A program made the position numbers and the translations under genes. Below the pieces are notes generated by a model. It saw only the letters and a program-made list of their open reading frames with translations, ran no database searches and was not told the origin of the DNA. A stretch of DNA of 55,289 nt from Solimicrobium sp040544425 (lineage in GTDB: Bacteria; Pseudomonadota; Gammaproteobacteria; Burkholderiales; Burkholderiaceae_D), in contig JBEONO010000024.1 of NCBI GenBank assembly GCA_040544425.1, positions 1 through 55,289 of the forward strand. The letters are read 5' to 3'. The first letter of the stretch is position 1. Each line of letters begins with the position of its first letter. Positions 7,393-17,117 of the stretch are shown piece by piece.

Positions 7393-9176
7393 AATTTTTT
7401 TCGGTGGCGTTGTGTTTGTCGTTGTGTTGCTGGTCGTGCCTTGCTCAGGACAGCAGCGGGGATCTTGATCCAGAGCCGGTGGTTGTTCCCAATCCTGTAG
7501 CAGAACAGGGCTTGCTGACTGAATTTCTCCTGGCTGAAAACCCTGCGATCGACAAACGGATCATCACCCTGATGAAAAAATATGTGACGGTATTTAATCG
7601 CAAACCAGAAGTTAGCACTGCCATTGAATTGCGCTTGCTGCGGTTTTCGACCAGAAAAGAAATCGCTGGTCTGGTGGCCACTGAAGGATATTTTTCACCG
7701 GCGATAAAATTCGAAAGCCTGATCAGCAATCAAAAGCGTGTCGTTACGATCCAACTTGATTTAGGTCCGGCCACCAAAGTCGCCACGGTCGCCATCGACT
7801 TTGCTGGAGACGCAGTGCCTGCCGATCTCAGAGACTCTATCAAGTCGCACTGGGGATTGCCGAAGGGCGCGGTATTCAGAGACGATGATTGGACCCGTTC
7901 CAAAAATCTGGTTTTGGATAGTTTGACTGAAAAAAGTTTTGCGTCTGCAAAGATCACAGACAGCGAAGCTGTCGTGCAGGATGAATTGGCAGATTTGGCG
8001 GTCGATCTGGACAGTGGCCCGGCGTTTTACATTGGCGACCTTCATGTGGCCGGATTGCGGGCCTATAAGCGATGGTTGGTTGATCGATATAATCCACCAA
8101 CCAAAGGTGAGCCATACAATCGCGCGGAGTTGTTAAAATTTCAGCGCGAATTACAAAACTCTCCCTACTTCTCATCGGTGACTGTCAGTGTAGATCCTGA
8201 TCCCGCCAACGCCGCGGCGGTCCCGGTCGAAGTCCTGGTCTCTGAGCGTCAACGACATGATTTCGGTTTTGGCGCAGGTTACGGCAGCAATACCGGAGCG
8301 CGTGGCGAAGTCTCCTATCGTGACCGCAACTTCCTCGATGACGCCTACGATCTGCGCAGTGTCATCCGGATCGAGCAGCGCCAGCAAATCGGCTATACCG
8401 ATATTTATCTGCCGCCGCGTACCTCCGGTTATCTTGATTCGGTTGGTGTGCTGTTCCATCGCTCTGATATTTCAGGTCTGGTCACCAGCACCAGTTCATT
8501 TGGTGCTAAACGGGTCATCACCGACGGTAACATTGAACGAAGATTAGGGCTTTCCTATGTTTACGAAGAAAGTACGCCGGATGGTGGCAGTCAAACTTTG
8601 GCTAAAGCCTTGGTCCCTTCTGCAGGTTGGACACTGCGACGAATTGATAATGTGTTTGCACCACGCAAAGGCTATATAGCGAATCTGGATATTGCCGGCG
8701 CATCCAGGGCCGGCTTGTCGGATCAGAATTTTATCCGCCTGTATGGAAAATTACAATACTGGATACCGGTTTGGTCGCGTGACGTAATCATCCTGCGTGC
8801 AGAAAGTGGTTATGTCATAGCGCCGAGCAGCGATGGCATCCCTGAAGACTACCTGTTTCGCGCCGGTGGCACTGCAAGCGTGCGCGGCTATACCTACCAA
8901 AGTCTTGGAATAAATAAAGACAGTGGTGTCGTCGGCGGCCGTGCATTGGTTACCGGGACGGCGGAATATGTGCATTGGATCGACGACACCTGGGGTGCAG
9001 CGGTGTTTGTCGACGCAGGTGATGCCAAAGACAATTTCAAGGAATTAAAATTGGCGCAGGGGATAGGAACGGGTCTTCGTTATAAAACACCGGCCGGCCC
9101 GATTGCCATCGATATCGCCTATGGCAAAGAAGTAAAAAAGGTTCGCTTGGATTTTTCAATCGGGATCGCGTTTTAA
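7389..9176 (+). CDS. tamA: Outer-membrane translocation and assembly module protein TamA
   Basis: A BamA/Omp85-superfamily outer-membrane protein of 595 residues. It has an N-terminal signal peptide (cut after about CLA, residue 19), periplasmic POTRA repeats over roughly residues 40-290 (for example the FYIGDLHVAGLRAYKRWLV repeat start), and a C-terminal barrel (about 295-595). The barrel includes the lid-region motif RAGGTASVRGYTYQSLG near residue 495 and ends in aromatic F (DFSIGIAF). TamA works with TamB in outer-membrane protein assembly and lipid transport. It overlaps tolR by 4 bases and is followed 4 bases later by tamB. Finding it inside the tol-pal operon is unusual. Confidence 0.94.
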   Translation: MKFFSVALCLSLCCWSCLAQDSSGDLDPEPVVVPNPVAEQGLLTEFLLAENPAIDKRIITLMKKYVTVFNRKPEVSTAIELRLLRFSTRKEIAGLVATEGYFSPAIKFESLISNQKRVVTIQLDLGPATKVATVAIDFAGDAVPADLRDSIKSHWGLPKGAVFRDDDWTRSKNLVLDSLTEKSFASAKITDSEAVVQDELADLAVDLDSGPAFYIGDLHVAGLRAYKRWLVDRYNPPTKGEPYNRAELLKFQRELQNSPYFSSVTVSVDPDPANAAAVPVEVLVSERQRHDFGFGAGYGSNTGARGEVSYRDRNFLDDAYDLRSVIRIEQRQQIGYTDIYLPPRTSGYLDSVGVLFHRSDISGLVTSTSSFGAKRVITDGNIERRLGLSYVYEESTPDGGSQTLAKALVPSAGWTLRRIDNVFAPRKGYIANLDIAGASRAGLSDQNFIRLYGKLQYWIPVWSRDVIILRAESGYVIAPSSDGIPEDYLFRAGGTASVRGYTYQSLGINKDSGVVGGRALVTGTAEYVHWIDDTWGAAVFVDAGDAKDNFKELKLAQGIGTGLRYKTPAGPIAIDIAYGKEVKKVRLDFSIGIAF

Positions 9177-9180
9177 AGAA

Positions 9181-12100
9181 ATGACAGAGCCGACCAGCCC
9201 ACAACCAAGTCCAACGCCGCTGTCTGACAAGCCGCGGCTCAGGCGAATTGCCGCGTGGGGATTTGGCTGTATGTTGGTTTTTTCGGTGGTGATGCTGACC
9301 ACGGCAGCCTGGCTCAGTATGAGCAATGCCGGGGCGAATTTCAGCCTGTCAATGCTGGAGAGATTTGCCGGCATAAAAAGCACGGGAGTTTCAGGAAGTC
9401 TCGCCCGTCGCCTGCATGTTCAGCACATTGAAATCCTTGATCAACAAATGGAATTGAGCGCCGATGATGTGGATCTGCAATGGCAACCCAAGGCATTACT
9501 ACAAGGCCGCCTGCAACTGGATTATCTGCGCGTCAAAAATCTCGACCTGGCTTTGGGAGCGGGCGACGGTAAGCCGATTACATTGCCCAAATCCTTGCAA
9601 TTGACTGGTTCAATCCGATCAATCAATGCGGATCAACTTGAAGTCAGTCGGCTTGAGCTGTCAACGCTGACTGCCAACCATCGGCATGAACACCCACAAG
9701 ATTTCTCTGATTTGCGTGGCAAATTATCGATCGACTCCAGGGCCTATGTCGCCCAACTTTCTGGTTTGACCCCGTGGGGTAACGCGGCGTTGAAAGGGCA
9801 ACTGGCAAGTTCTGCGCCGTTCAAGATTGATGCGCAAATCGACTGGCATGGCTTGCCGATTCAGCAAAAACAGTTGACGGTACCGAAGTCCACGTTGAGC
9901 GGCACAGTAGGTGGAGATCTGTCAAAACTTCTGGTCGATGCGAGCCTCATCATGGCCGAATCGCAAGTCGATCCCAGCTCGGCCAAAAAGAGTCCAGAAA
10001 GCAGCGGCACGATCCATGCCGCGCTGACGCCGTTTGCGAAGCTGCCGGTCGATACCATACAGATCAATCTGGTGTCCGTGAATCCTGCCAGCTTTTACAA
10101 GGATGCGCCTCAAGCTGATTTACAGGTCAATGCAGACTTCAAGGCTACCGGCAATATCAATGCGCCGGTACTGAGCGGGCATTTTTTTATTAAGAATTCC
10201 AATCCGCGGGCCTGGAATTCCGGTGGCATTCCCGTTGTTCAACTCAGTTCCGATTTGACCGCATCCGAACAACAAATCAGTTGGAAGTCTGCCAGGATTG
10301 AGCTGGAACAAGGCGGCTATGCGGCTGGTGACGGCGCATTCAAGATGGCTTCAGCAGCCCAGAAAGATGTTGTGCTGCCTGATCTGAATGCCCAGTTTGA
10401 AGTAAGCAAAATCAATCTGCTGCTTATCGACAGTCGCTTGAAGAAGACCCAGCTTTCCGGAAAAATTCAGGTGCAAAACAAACGTCAAGACTTGAATTTC
10501 GCGCTGAACCTGCAGGAGCTCGATCCTAAACTGCCCGGCAAAGTGAACGCCACGTTGATTTTGGATAAGCAACTGACCATTCAGCTGCAAAAGATGGAGC
10601 TAAGCAGCAAGGATGCCACGCTGACTGCAATCGGGTCCTACGCCCTGTTTGGCAATCAGGAATTCGCATTGACCGGTGAGGCTCACAATTTCAACCCGGC
10701 GCGCTGGATTGACGTCCCCGAAGGACATATTGCCACCCATTTCAAACTTGCCGGTCAACTGCAACACGGCTGGCAATTTGCTGCGCAAATTGCCGAGCTG
10801 TCCGGACGCTTCGCCGGATTGGATTTGCAGGGCGAGTCCGATTTCAGTGCGCGTCAGGACCAATTGCTGGCGATCAAAAAACTGGATATCAGTTGGGGCA
10901 AGAATCATTTGTCCGCGAAGGGGAACTGGCAGCTGGAACAACATCTGAACCCGCGCCTGCATGAACAATTGCGGCTTACTCTGGCTGTCCCGGACCTGGC
11001 AGCACTCAGTCATCCATTCGAAAAAATTCTGCCCCTGAAATTAAAAGGCTCGCTGCTGGCTGATGGCATCCTGACCGGCAATGCCGCACAGCCTGCCGGT
11101 CATTTGACGATCAAGGCCAATCAGCTCGCCATTCCTGATGTGATCTATCTGGATAATATGCAGGCGGACGTGGCGCTTGAGGAAGGCGCAAAGGGACAAA
11201 TAGTCGGCACGATGACAATGGCTGGACTGTCGACGTCCGCACCGACGACAATTGAAAACAGCAATCTTAGAATCGAGCGACTGGACGCGCGTTTATCTGG
11301 ACTGCGTCACGCTCATAACTTGCAGGTCAACGTCGCCATGCCGCAACAGCAGCAAATCAGCTTGCAGGTCATGGGCGATCTGCAGAAAGCTGATGCTCGA
11401 AGCGAGGTGCATTGGCTCGCTCAGGTCCAAGCCCTGAATCTTTCCGGACCGCTCGACTTCAAACTCCAGGCACCGTTTCGTCTGAACGTGTCGGCTTCAA
11501 GCGCACAGATGAGTGAAGCGGATTGGCAGGGCAGGCTGGGGCGATTGCATGTGCAGCAGGTGAATTGGACGCACGGGCAAATCAGCACCACGGGCCGATT
11601 TCAGGATATACCTGCGGTCAGGGTATTGAAACTTTGGCGCACCGACCTGCCGATTACAGGCAAATTATTGTTGGATGCCTCGTGGCAGGTAGAAATCGGG
11701 GATAGGGTTGCCGGGCAGGTGCAAATTCAGCGCACCAGCGGCGACATAACTTTTCAGGATATCACCAGCGGACAGCCGCAACTGGTTGCATTGGGATTGC
11801 AAAATCTGTTGGTCAAAGCCAGTGTCGGTGATGACAGGATTAATTCGCATCAAGCCAGCCAGGCAATCAAAATCTCGGTGCATGCGCAGGGTGACCAGCT
11901 AGGTTTGATTGATGCAAATTTGTCGACTAGTCTGCGTCAATCCGGACAAGGCTGGGCGTTGCCGCATAATGCGCCATTGTCCGGTCAGGCGACCGCGCAG
12001 GCAAAAGATATACGCTGGATGAGCCCGCTGCTCGGGCCAGACGTCAATATCCATGGTGAGCTCAATGCGGAGGCCCAATTGAATGGCACGCTCGACAACC

Positions 12101-13344
12101 CCGATTATCAGGCCAGGATACTTGGCTCAAATCTGCAAATCGCCTTCTCGTCGCTGGGCATTATGCTCCCCAACGGCAATCTCGATGCCAGGATTGAAGA
12201 TCATCAGTTCAAGCTCAGCACACTGAAATTTTCGCAGACAATCAAAAAGCCTCCTCGACACGAGGACCTGAACGATCTGACCTGGTTGGCTGAAACTGGC
12301 TATGTTGAATCTTCCGGTGTGGTTGACCTTAAAACTTTAAAAGGATCGATCAACACGACGTGGCAGAAATTTCCATTTCTGCAGAATCGAGAAAGTTGGC
12401 TGGTCGGTTCGGGCGAGGCGCAATTGGTGGAATCGGAAAAAACCTGGAATTTAACCGGAAAATTTTTGACGGATGGCGCGTATTTTTCAGTGCCAAAACA
12501 GGCATCGCCCAGATTGTCCAGTGATGTCGTGGTCTTGAAAAAAAATGACAAACGCAGTCGCGAAAAAACAGGTGGATTGCAAACCAGTCTGGACTTCAGT
12601 ATCAACACTGGCAAGAATTTTATTTTCGTCGGCCGCGGTCTCGACACCCGATTAGACGGTGAGATCAGAATGCGCAGCAGAAACGGCGGAGCTTTGCTGG
12701 CGACCGGCTCGATTCAGACCGCTGGTGGAACTTATGAAGGCTACGGCCAGAAATTGGCGATCGACCGCGGCATCTTGAATTTTCAGGGTCCGATCGATAA
12801 TCCAGGTTTGAATGTTCGCGCAATCCGGCGTGGTTTGCAGGTTGAAGCCGGTGTCGAAGTAATCGGTACGGTTGCCAAACCAGAAGTGCATCTGATCTCG
12901 GAACCAAATGTGCCAGACTCGGACAAGCTATCCTGGATGGTGTTGGGTCGCGGGACCGACCAGATGGCTGGCTCGGAAACAAGTTTATTAATGAGTGCCG
13001 CGGGTGCGATCTTTGGCGGTGAGGGCGGTAGCAATATTCCGGACAGTATCGCCCATACCCTTGGATTGAATGGCCTCACGTTCGGCACGACCAGCGCTGC
13101 GCCGGGAACGCAGCTGCCCAATCAGACCGTGGCGGGCACGATCAACAATGGCGCGTCACCCGATCAGGTCTTTAGCGTGGGAACCCGCGTTGCCCCAAAT
13201 CTGGTGTTTTCCATAGAGCGCAGTTTGACTGACGCAAGTAACGGATTGAAACTGACGTGGCAATTAACCCGTCGATTCAGTATCATTGGTCGGGCTGGCA
13301 CTGATACGGCAATTGATGGACAATACATATTTTCTTTTGATTGA
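9181..13344 (+). CDS. tamB: Translocation and assembly module protein TamB (AsmA/YhdP-like bridge protein)
   Basis: A very large (1387 residues) periplasm-spanning protein. An N-terminal membrane anchor near residues 20-45 follows a short Pro-rich cytoplasmic stretch. A long repetitive beta-rich region (RBG-type, hydrophobic groove) follows, and a C-terminal DUF490 domain over about the last 350 residues. That domain is recognisable from RNGGALLATGSIQTAGGTYE, LNFQGPIDNPGLNVRAIRRG and the terminal GRAGTDTAIDGQYIFSFD. TamB-type proteins bridge inner and outer membranes and carry phospholipid; TamB also partners TamA. It starts 4 bases after tamA and ends 13 bases before tolA. Confidence 0.94.
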   Translation: MTEPTSPQPSPTPLSDKPRLRRIAAWGFGCMLVFSVVMLTTAAWLSMSNAGANFSLSMLERFAGIKSTGVSGSLARRLHVQHIEILDQQMELSADDVDLQWQPKALLQGRLQLDYLRVKNLDLALGAGDGKPITLPKSLQLTGSIRSINADQLEVSRLELSTLTANHRHEHPQDFSDLRGKLSIDSRAYVAQLSGLTPWGNAALKGQLASSAPFKIDAQIDWHGLPIQQKQLTVPKSTLSGTVGGDLSKLLVDASLIMAESQVDPSSAKKSPESSGTIHAALTPFAKLPVDTIQINLVSVNPASFYKDAPQADLQVNADFKATGNINAPVLSGHFFIKNSNPRAWNSGGIPVVQLSSDLTASEQQISWKSARIELEQGGYAAGDGAFKMASAAQKDVVLPDLNAQFEVSKINLLLIDSRLKKTQLSGKIQVQNKRQDLNFALNLQELDPKLPGKVNATLILDKQLTIQLQKMELSSKDATLTAIGSYALFGNQEFALTGEAHNFNPARWIDVPEGHIATHFKLAGQLQHGWQFAAQIAELSGRFAGLDLQGESDFSARQDQLLAIKKLDISWGKNHLSAKGNWQLEQHLNPRLHEQLRLTLAVPDLAALSHPFEKILPLKLKGSLLADGILTGNAAQPAGHLTIKANQLAIPDVIYLDNMQADVALEEGAKGQIVGTMTMAGLSTSAPTTIENSNLRIERLDARLSGLRHAHNLQVNVAMPQQQQISLQVMGDLQKADARSEVHWLAQVQALNLSGPLDFKLQAPFRLNVSASSAQMSEADWQGRLGRLHVQQVNWTHGQISTTGRFQDIPAVRVLKLWRTDLPITGKLLLDASWQVEIGDRVAGQVQIQRTSGDITFQDITSGQPQLVALGLQNLLVKASVGDDRINSHQASQAIKISVHAQGDQLGLIDANLSTSLRQSGQGWALPHNAPLSGQATAQAKDIRWMSPLLGPDVNIHGELNAEAQLNGTLDNPDYQARILGSNLQIAFSSLGIMLPNGNLDARIEDHQFKLSTLKFSQTIKKPPRHEDLNDLTWLAETGYVESSGVVDLKTLKGSINTTWQKFPFLQNRESWLVGSGEAQLVESEKTWNLTGKFLTDGAYFSVPKQASPRLSSDVVVLKKNDKRSREKTGGLQTSLDFSINTGKNFIFVGRGLDTRLDGEIRMRSRNGGALLATGSIQTAGGTYEGYGQKLAIDRGILNFQGPIDNPGLNVRAIRRGLQVEAGVEVIGTVAKPEVHLISEPNVPDSDKLSWMVLGRGTDQMAGSETSLLMSAAGAIFGGEGGSNIPDSIAHTLGLNGLTFGTTSAAPGTQLPNQTVAGTINNGASPDQVFSVGTRVAPNLVFSIERSLTDASNGLKLTWQLTRRFSIIGRAGTDTAIDGQYIFSFD

Positions 13345-13357
13345 AATATCTTGAAGC

Positions 13358-14224
13358 ATGAGTAATACAAACAATACGACACAGAATCCGTCCAGTGGCT
13401 GGTCTGCTTCGCACTATCAAATTCCGCGCGAACCTGGTCGCAACGCTGCGTTGGTGCTGGCGGGGGCGATGCACGTATTGTTATTTCTGTTTTTGTGGAC
13501 AGGTATTCATTGGCAAAACAGTACCCCGGTCGGAGTTGATGCAGAGATCTGGGACATGACTACCAGAGAGGCGGCGCCGGTGCCCGTGCCGGTTGCAGAG
13601 GTCAAGGCCCCAACACCGCCAACTCCGGAAGTGGTAAAAGTCGAACCGCCGAAACCATCTGCAGAAGAAATCGAGAAAGAGTACGAAGCGGACCTGGCAA
13701 TCGAACGGGCTAAGGAAAAAAAGATTGCCATCAAGAAAGAGCTTGAGCAACAACAAAAGGAATTGCAGCGCCGCGAAGATTTAGAAAAGGAACAGAAGAA
13801 GCAAGAGCAGACGAAGATAGCTGAGCAAAAAAAATTGGATGCTGTAAATGACAAGCAGCGTGCCGATAATTTAAAACGGTTAACGAGTCAGGTGGCCGGC
13901 ACTGGAGTTAATGGTGATGCGGTGAAATCAACTGGCAATAATCGGGTTGATCCTGGCTATGCTGGTAGAATTGCCGCCAAAATCAAATCCAATATGGTGT
14001 ATGTTGGTGCGGACAACGGCGCAGATAATCCTACCGTAGATTTTCGAATTGACTTGTTTCCCGATGGCTCAATACGCGGTGCTCCTCACAAGACCAAACC
14101 CTCTGGGGTGCCGGCTTTTGACGATGCGGTGGAGCGAGCCATCACCAAAGCGGCGCCTTACCCAGCAGATAAATCTGGCAATGTACCATCAACGATTCCA
14201 CTGACTTACAGATTGAAAGATTAA
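13358..14224 (+). CDS. tolA: Tol-Pal system protein TolA
   Basis: The inner-membrane-anchored periplasmic shaft of the Tol system: energised by TolQR, it reaches TolB/Pal. The 288 residues show one membrane helix near residues 30-52, a Pro-rich stretch (VPVPVAEVKAPTPPTPE), and a Lys/Glu/Gln-rich helical segment (about 105-175). The C-terminal TonB-like domain contains YAGRIAAKIKSNMVY and a final PSTIPLTYRLKD. The helical region is shorter than in E. coli TolA (421 residues), as is usual in betaproteobacteria. It lies 13 bases after tamB and 5 bases before tolB. Confidence 0.95.
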   Translation: MSNTNNTTQNPSSGWSASHYQIPREPGRNAALVLAGAMHVLLFLFLWTGIHWQNSTPVGVDAEIWDMTTREAAPVPVPVAEVKAPTPPTPEVVKVEPPKPSAEEIEKEYEADLAIERAKEKKIAIKKELEQQQKELQRREDLEKEQKKQEQTKIAEQKKLDAVNDKQRADNLKRLTSQVAGTGVNGDAVKSTGNNRVDPGYAGRIAAKIKSNMVYVGADNGADNPTVDFRIDLFPDGSIRGAPHKTKPSGVPAFDDAVERAITKAAPYPADKSGNVPSTIPLTYRLKD

Positions 14225-14229
14225 ACTGC

Positions 14230-15513
14230 ATGAAGTTAACCATAGCGACGAAAAAATACCTGCAGCATTTGTTCTTGATTGGCTGCTTATTCAGTTTTTC
14301 GGCACACGCTCAACTGCATGTTGAGATTTCAGGGGTAGGTGCCAACCAGATCCCGATAGCGATTTCAGGTTTTACCAATGAAGAATTGGCTCCTGAAATG
14401 GTCAGCAAGATTATCAAAGACGATTTGACCCGCAGCGGTTATTTTAAAATAATCAAAACCTTGGGTTCCATGTCTGAAACCGATACGGTCAATTTACCCG
14501 ATTGGAAATCGAAGGGCGCCGATGCCTTATTGGTGGGGAGCGTGCAGAAACTCGACGATGGACGCTATGACGTTCGGTACAAACTATACGACACCAACAA
14601 ATCAACGACCTTGTCTGCTTTCGCTGTGTCGGGTTCTCCCAAGTACACAAGGCTGTCCGGCCATCGGATTGCCGACGACGTATTTGAGAAACTGACCGGG
14701 ATACGCGGGGTATTCTCAACCCGGATCGCCTACGTCACAAAAAACGGCAACAACTATCAGCTGGAAATCGCCGATGCCGATGGCGAAGGCGTTCAGGTTG
14801 CAGTTCGCTCCAAAGAGCCAATTATTTCACCGGCTTGGTCGCCGGATGGAACGAAAGTTGCCTATGTATCATTTGAATTAAAGAAGCCAGTAATCTATGC
14901 GCAAAACCTGATTACCGGCCAACGAACCTTGATCGCGAATTATCGGGGTAACAACTCCGCGCCAGCCTGGTCGCCGGACGGTAGTAAGTTAGCCGTAGCC
15001 TTGTCAAAGGATGGTTTGACCCAGGTTTATAGCGTCAATGCTGATGGAACTGGCGTACAACGCCTCACCAATTCAAGCGGAATTGACACCGAACCACAGT
15101 TTTCGTCGGACGGGAAATCAATCTATTTCACCAGTGACAGAAGCGGCGGCCCACAGATATATCGAATGAATGCTTCCGGTGGCGAGGCAAAACGGGTTAC
15201 ATTTACGGGGTCCTACAATATTAGTCCGCGCATCTCGCCTGACGGACAGACTTTGGTCTATATTTCCCGTCGCGATAATAAGTATCAGCTATATGCGCTG
15301 GATTTGGGCAGTAATCAGGAGCTGCGCTTAACTGATACACAAGATGATGATTCGCCAAGTTTTGCCCCAAATAGCAAATTTATAGTATACGCTACCGAAA
15401 TTGCGCAACGGGGAAGTTTAGGTGTTGTATCCGTGGATGGTCGAACTAAACAGCGATTGACCACACAAGCAGGTGATGTTCGAAACCCTACGTGGGGTCC
15501 GTTCATGAAATAG
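14230..15513 (+). CDS. tolB: Tol-Pal system periplasmic protein TolB
   Basis: A periplasmic protein that binds Pal and connects it to TolA. The 427-residue product has a signal peptide ending in AHA at about residue 27. An N-terminal alpha/beta domain (28-165) is followed by a six-bladed WD40-like (PD40) beta-propeller. Its repeats are visible as SPAWSPDGTKVAYVS, APAWSPDGSKLAVAL, EPQFSSDGKSIYFTSDR and SPRISPDGQTLVYIS. It starts 5 bases after tolA and is followed by a 75-base gap with a hairpin before pal. Confidence 0.97.
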   Translation: MKLTIATKKYLQHLFLIGCLFSFSAHAQLHVEISGVGANQIPIAISGFTNEELAPEMVSKIIKDDLTRSGYFKIIKTLGSMSETDTVNLPDWKSKGADALLVGSVQKLDDGRYDVRYKLYDTNKSTTLSAFAVSGSPKYTRLSGHRIADDVFEKLTGIRGVFSTRIAYVTKNGNNYQLEIADADGEGVQVAVRSKEPIISPAWSPDGTKVAYVSFELKKPVIYAQNLITGQRTLIANYRGNNSAPAWSPDGSKLAVALSKDGLTQVYSVNADGTGVQRLTNSSGIDTEPQFSSDGKSIYFTSDRSGGPQIYRMNASGGEAKRVTFTGSYNISPRISPDGQTLVYISRRDNKYQLYALDLGSNQELRLTDTQDDDSPSFAPNSKFIVYATEIAQRGSLGVVSVDGRTKQRLTTQAGDVRNPTWGPFMK

Positions 15514-15538
15514 AACAAGTAGATAAAATGGCTGAACG

Positions 15539-15567
15539 CTTGTAAATTACAAGTTTTTATTTTTTTA
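15539..15567 (+). terminator. Weak hairpin plus T-tract between tolB and pal (possible attenuator)
   Basis: The near-palindrome CTTGTAAATTACAAG at 15539-15553 is followed by a T-rich stretch (15554-15567). The stem is short and AT-rich, so termination is probably partial. It lies in the only sizeable gap of an otherwise tightly packed operon, just before the abundant lipoprotein gene pal. It could set relative levels or mark a processing site. Confidence 0.4.
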
Positions 15568-15588
15568 ATTTTAAGAAGGGAAAGTATC

Positions 15589-16113
15589 ATGAGTAGCATT
15601 TCAACAAAATTAGCTTTGGCAGTTACGGTAGCTGCATTGTTTAGCGCATGTAGCACTCCAAAAGTAGAAGAAAAAGCACCGGTGGCAGAAGCTCCTAAGC
15701 AAGAACCAGTAAAACAGGCAGATACTCGCGATGTTAAGCCAGTACAAACAGTTGAAGTCGATCCTCTGAATGATCCAAAAGGTCTGTTGGTCAAACGCAG
15801 TGTGTATTTTGATTTCGATAGTTATGCAATCAAAGATGAATTCAATTCTTTGATTTCAGCACACGCAAAATATTTGGCATCACATACAGCACGCAAGATA
15901 CTTGTTCAAGGCAATACCGATGAACGCGGTGGTCGTGAATACAATTTGGCCTTGGGTCAAAAGCGTGCACTGGCTGTTACCAAGTCACTGACAACTTTAG
16001 GTGCTTCAGGTTCCCAGGTGGAAGCTGTATCCCTGGGTAAAGAAAAACCAAAAGCTGCCGGTCATGATGAAGCTGCGTGGGCAGAAAACCGTCGCGCTGA
16101 TATCGTTTATTAA
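15589..16113 (+). CDS. pal: Peptidoglycan-associated lipoprotein Pal
   Basis: An outer-membrane lipoprotein that binds peptidoglycan and TolB and is pulled by the Tol motor during division. The 174 residues begin with a lipoprotein signal whose lipobox LFSAC puts the lipidated Cys at residue 21. A Pro/Lys-rich linker follows (about 22-68), then an OmpA-like domain with the motifs VYFDFDSYAIKDE, GNTDERGGREYNLALGQKRA and ENRRADIVY. The start has a good AAGAAGGGA ribosome-binding site. Codon use near the 5' end is AT-richer than neighbouring genes, as often seen for highly expressed lipoproteins. Confidence 0.97.
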   Translation: MSSISTKLALAVTVAALFSACSTPKVEEKAPVAEAPKQEPVKQADTRDVKPVQTVEVDPLNDPKGLLVKRSVYFDFDSYAIKDEFNSLISAHAKYLASHTARKILVQGNTDERGGREYNLALGQKRALAVTKSLTTLGASGSQVEAVSLGKEKPKAAGHDEAAWAENRRADIVY

Positions 16114-16126
16114 CAGGTATTGATGC

Positions 16127-16879
16127 ATGAAGCGATTCTTTCTTATCCTGATCACTGCATTGGCGACTAGTGTGTTATTCAACCCGGCCCAGGCCGGGTT
16201 GTTCAGTGACGACGAAGCGCGCAAGGCGATTTCCGATTTAAGTGCCAAGCTTGATTCCTTAAGTGGCAAGGTCGATGATCAGCTTGCAAACAAGGCGGAT
16301 AAGGCCGCGCTGCTGGACCAGTTGAATCAGATTGATTCACTGCGTCAGGAAATTGCAAAGCTGCGCGGTCAGTTAGAGGTGTTGGGCAATGATGTCAGCG
16401 ACAGCCAACGGCGACAAAAAGATTTTTACGTCGACCTTGATAATCGTTTACGTAAATTGGAGCCTCAAAAGGTGGTTGTGGATGGGAAGGAAGAGCAGGT
16501 TGATCAGACAGAACAAAAAACTTACGAAACTGCACTGGCAGTATTTCAGTCCGGTGATTATGCTGCGGCGGCCAGCGCACTGAACTCGTTTGTGCAACTG
16601 CACCCGCGCTCTATCTATGTCCCCAATGCCCAATATTCTCTCGGTATTGCCTACTATGCGCAGAAGGACTACAAGAATGCGGTCAGTACATTTCAGATGT
16701 TAGTCAAAAATTTTCCAGACAGCCCTAAGGCTCCCGATGCGATGTTGAATATCGCGAGTTGTTTTTCAGAGCAAAAGGATAAAGCGACTGCAAAAAAATG
16801 GTTAATCAATTTACGCACTTTATACCCAGATTCTACTGCTGCAAAAGCGGCAAATGATCGTCTAAATGCACTCAAATAA
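16127..16879 (+). CDS. cpoB: Cell division coordinator CpoB (YbgF)
   Basis: A periplasmic TolA-binding protein that coordinates peptidoglycan synthesis with Tol-driven outer-membrane constriction. The 250 residues have a signal peptide (cut after about AQA, residue 23), an N-terminal coiled coil (about 28-110) that trimerises, and TPR repeats in the C-terminal half. The repeats include the QSGDYAAAASALNSFVQLHP, QKDYKNAVSTFQMLVKNFP and PDAMLNIASCFSEQKD segments. It is the last gene of the operon, 13 bases after pal, and is followed by two tRNA-Lys genes. Confidence 0.95.
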   Translation: MKRFFLILITALATSVLFNPAQAGLFSDDEARKAISDLSAKLDSLSGKVDDQLANKADKAALLDQLNQIDSLRQEIAKLRGQLEVLGNDVSDSQRRQKDFYVDLDNRLRKLEPQKVVVDGKEEQVDQTEQKTYETALAVFQSGDYAAAASALNSFVQLHPRSIYVPNAQYSLGIAYYAQKDYKNAVSTFQMLVKNFPDSPKAPDAMLNIASCFSEQKDKATAKKWLINLRTLYPDSTAAKAANDRLNALK

Positions 16880-16988
16880 TGTGCGCAAATTATTTGATAA
16901 TGCGCGTCGCGGTTTTGCATTGAACTATACATAAAAAGATATTTTCTTCTCTTTTGTATTCTGGATATAACATAAGGGCAGTTTTTGT

Positions 16989-17018
16989 TTGACACTCGGC
17001 GCAGCGTTAACCTATAAT
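16989..17018 (+). promoter_or_regulatory. Strong sigma-70 promoter of tRNA-Lys
   Basis: A perfect -35 TTGACA (16989-16994) and a perfect -10 TATAAT (17013-17018) are separated by 18 bases. The -10 box ends 11 bases before the mature tRNA 5' end. Confidence 0.88.
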
Positions 17019-17029
17019 AGCGGTCTGTC

Positions 17030-17105
17030 GGGTCGTTAGCTCAGCTGGTAGAGCAGCGGACTTTTAATCCGTTGGTCGCAGGTTCGAATCCCGCACGGCC
17101 TACCA
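17030..17105 (+). tRNA. tRNA-Lys (anticodon TTT), first copy
   Basis: The sequence folds into a full cloverleaf: acceptor GGGTCGT with ACGGCCT, D stem GCTC/GAGC, anticodon stem GCGGA/TCCGT with loop CTTTTAA (anticodon TTT), a T arm with TTCGAAT, and an encoded CCA. It is 76 bases long and identical to the second copy 94 bases downstream. Confidence 0.98.
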
Positions 17106-17117
17106 CGAATCGTAAAT

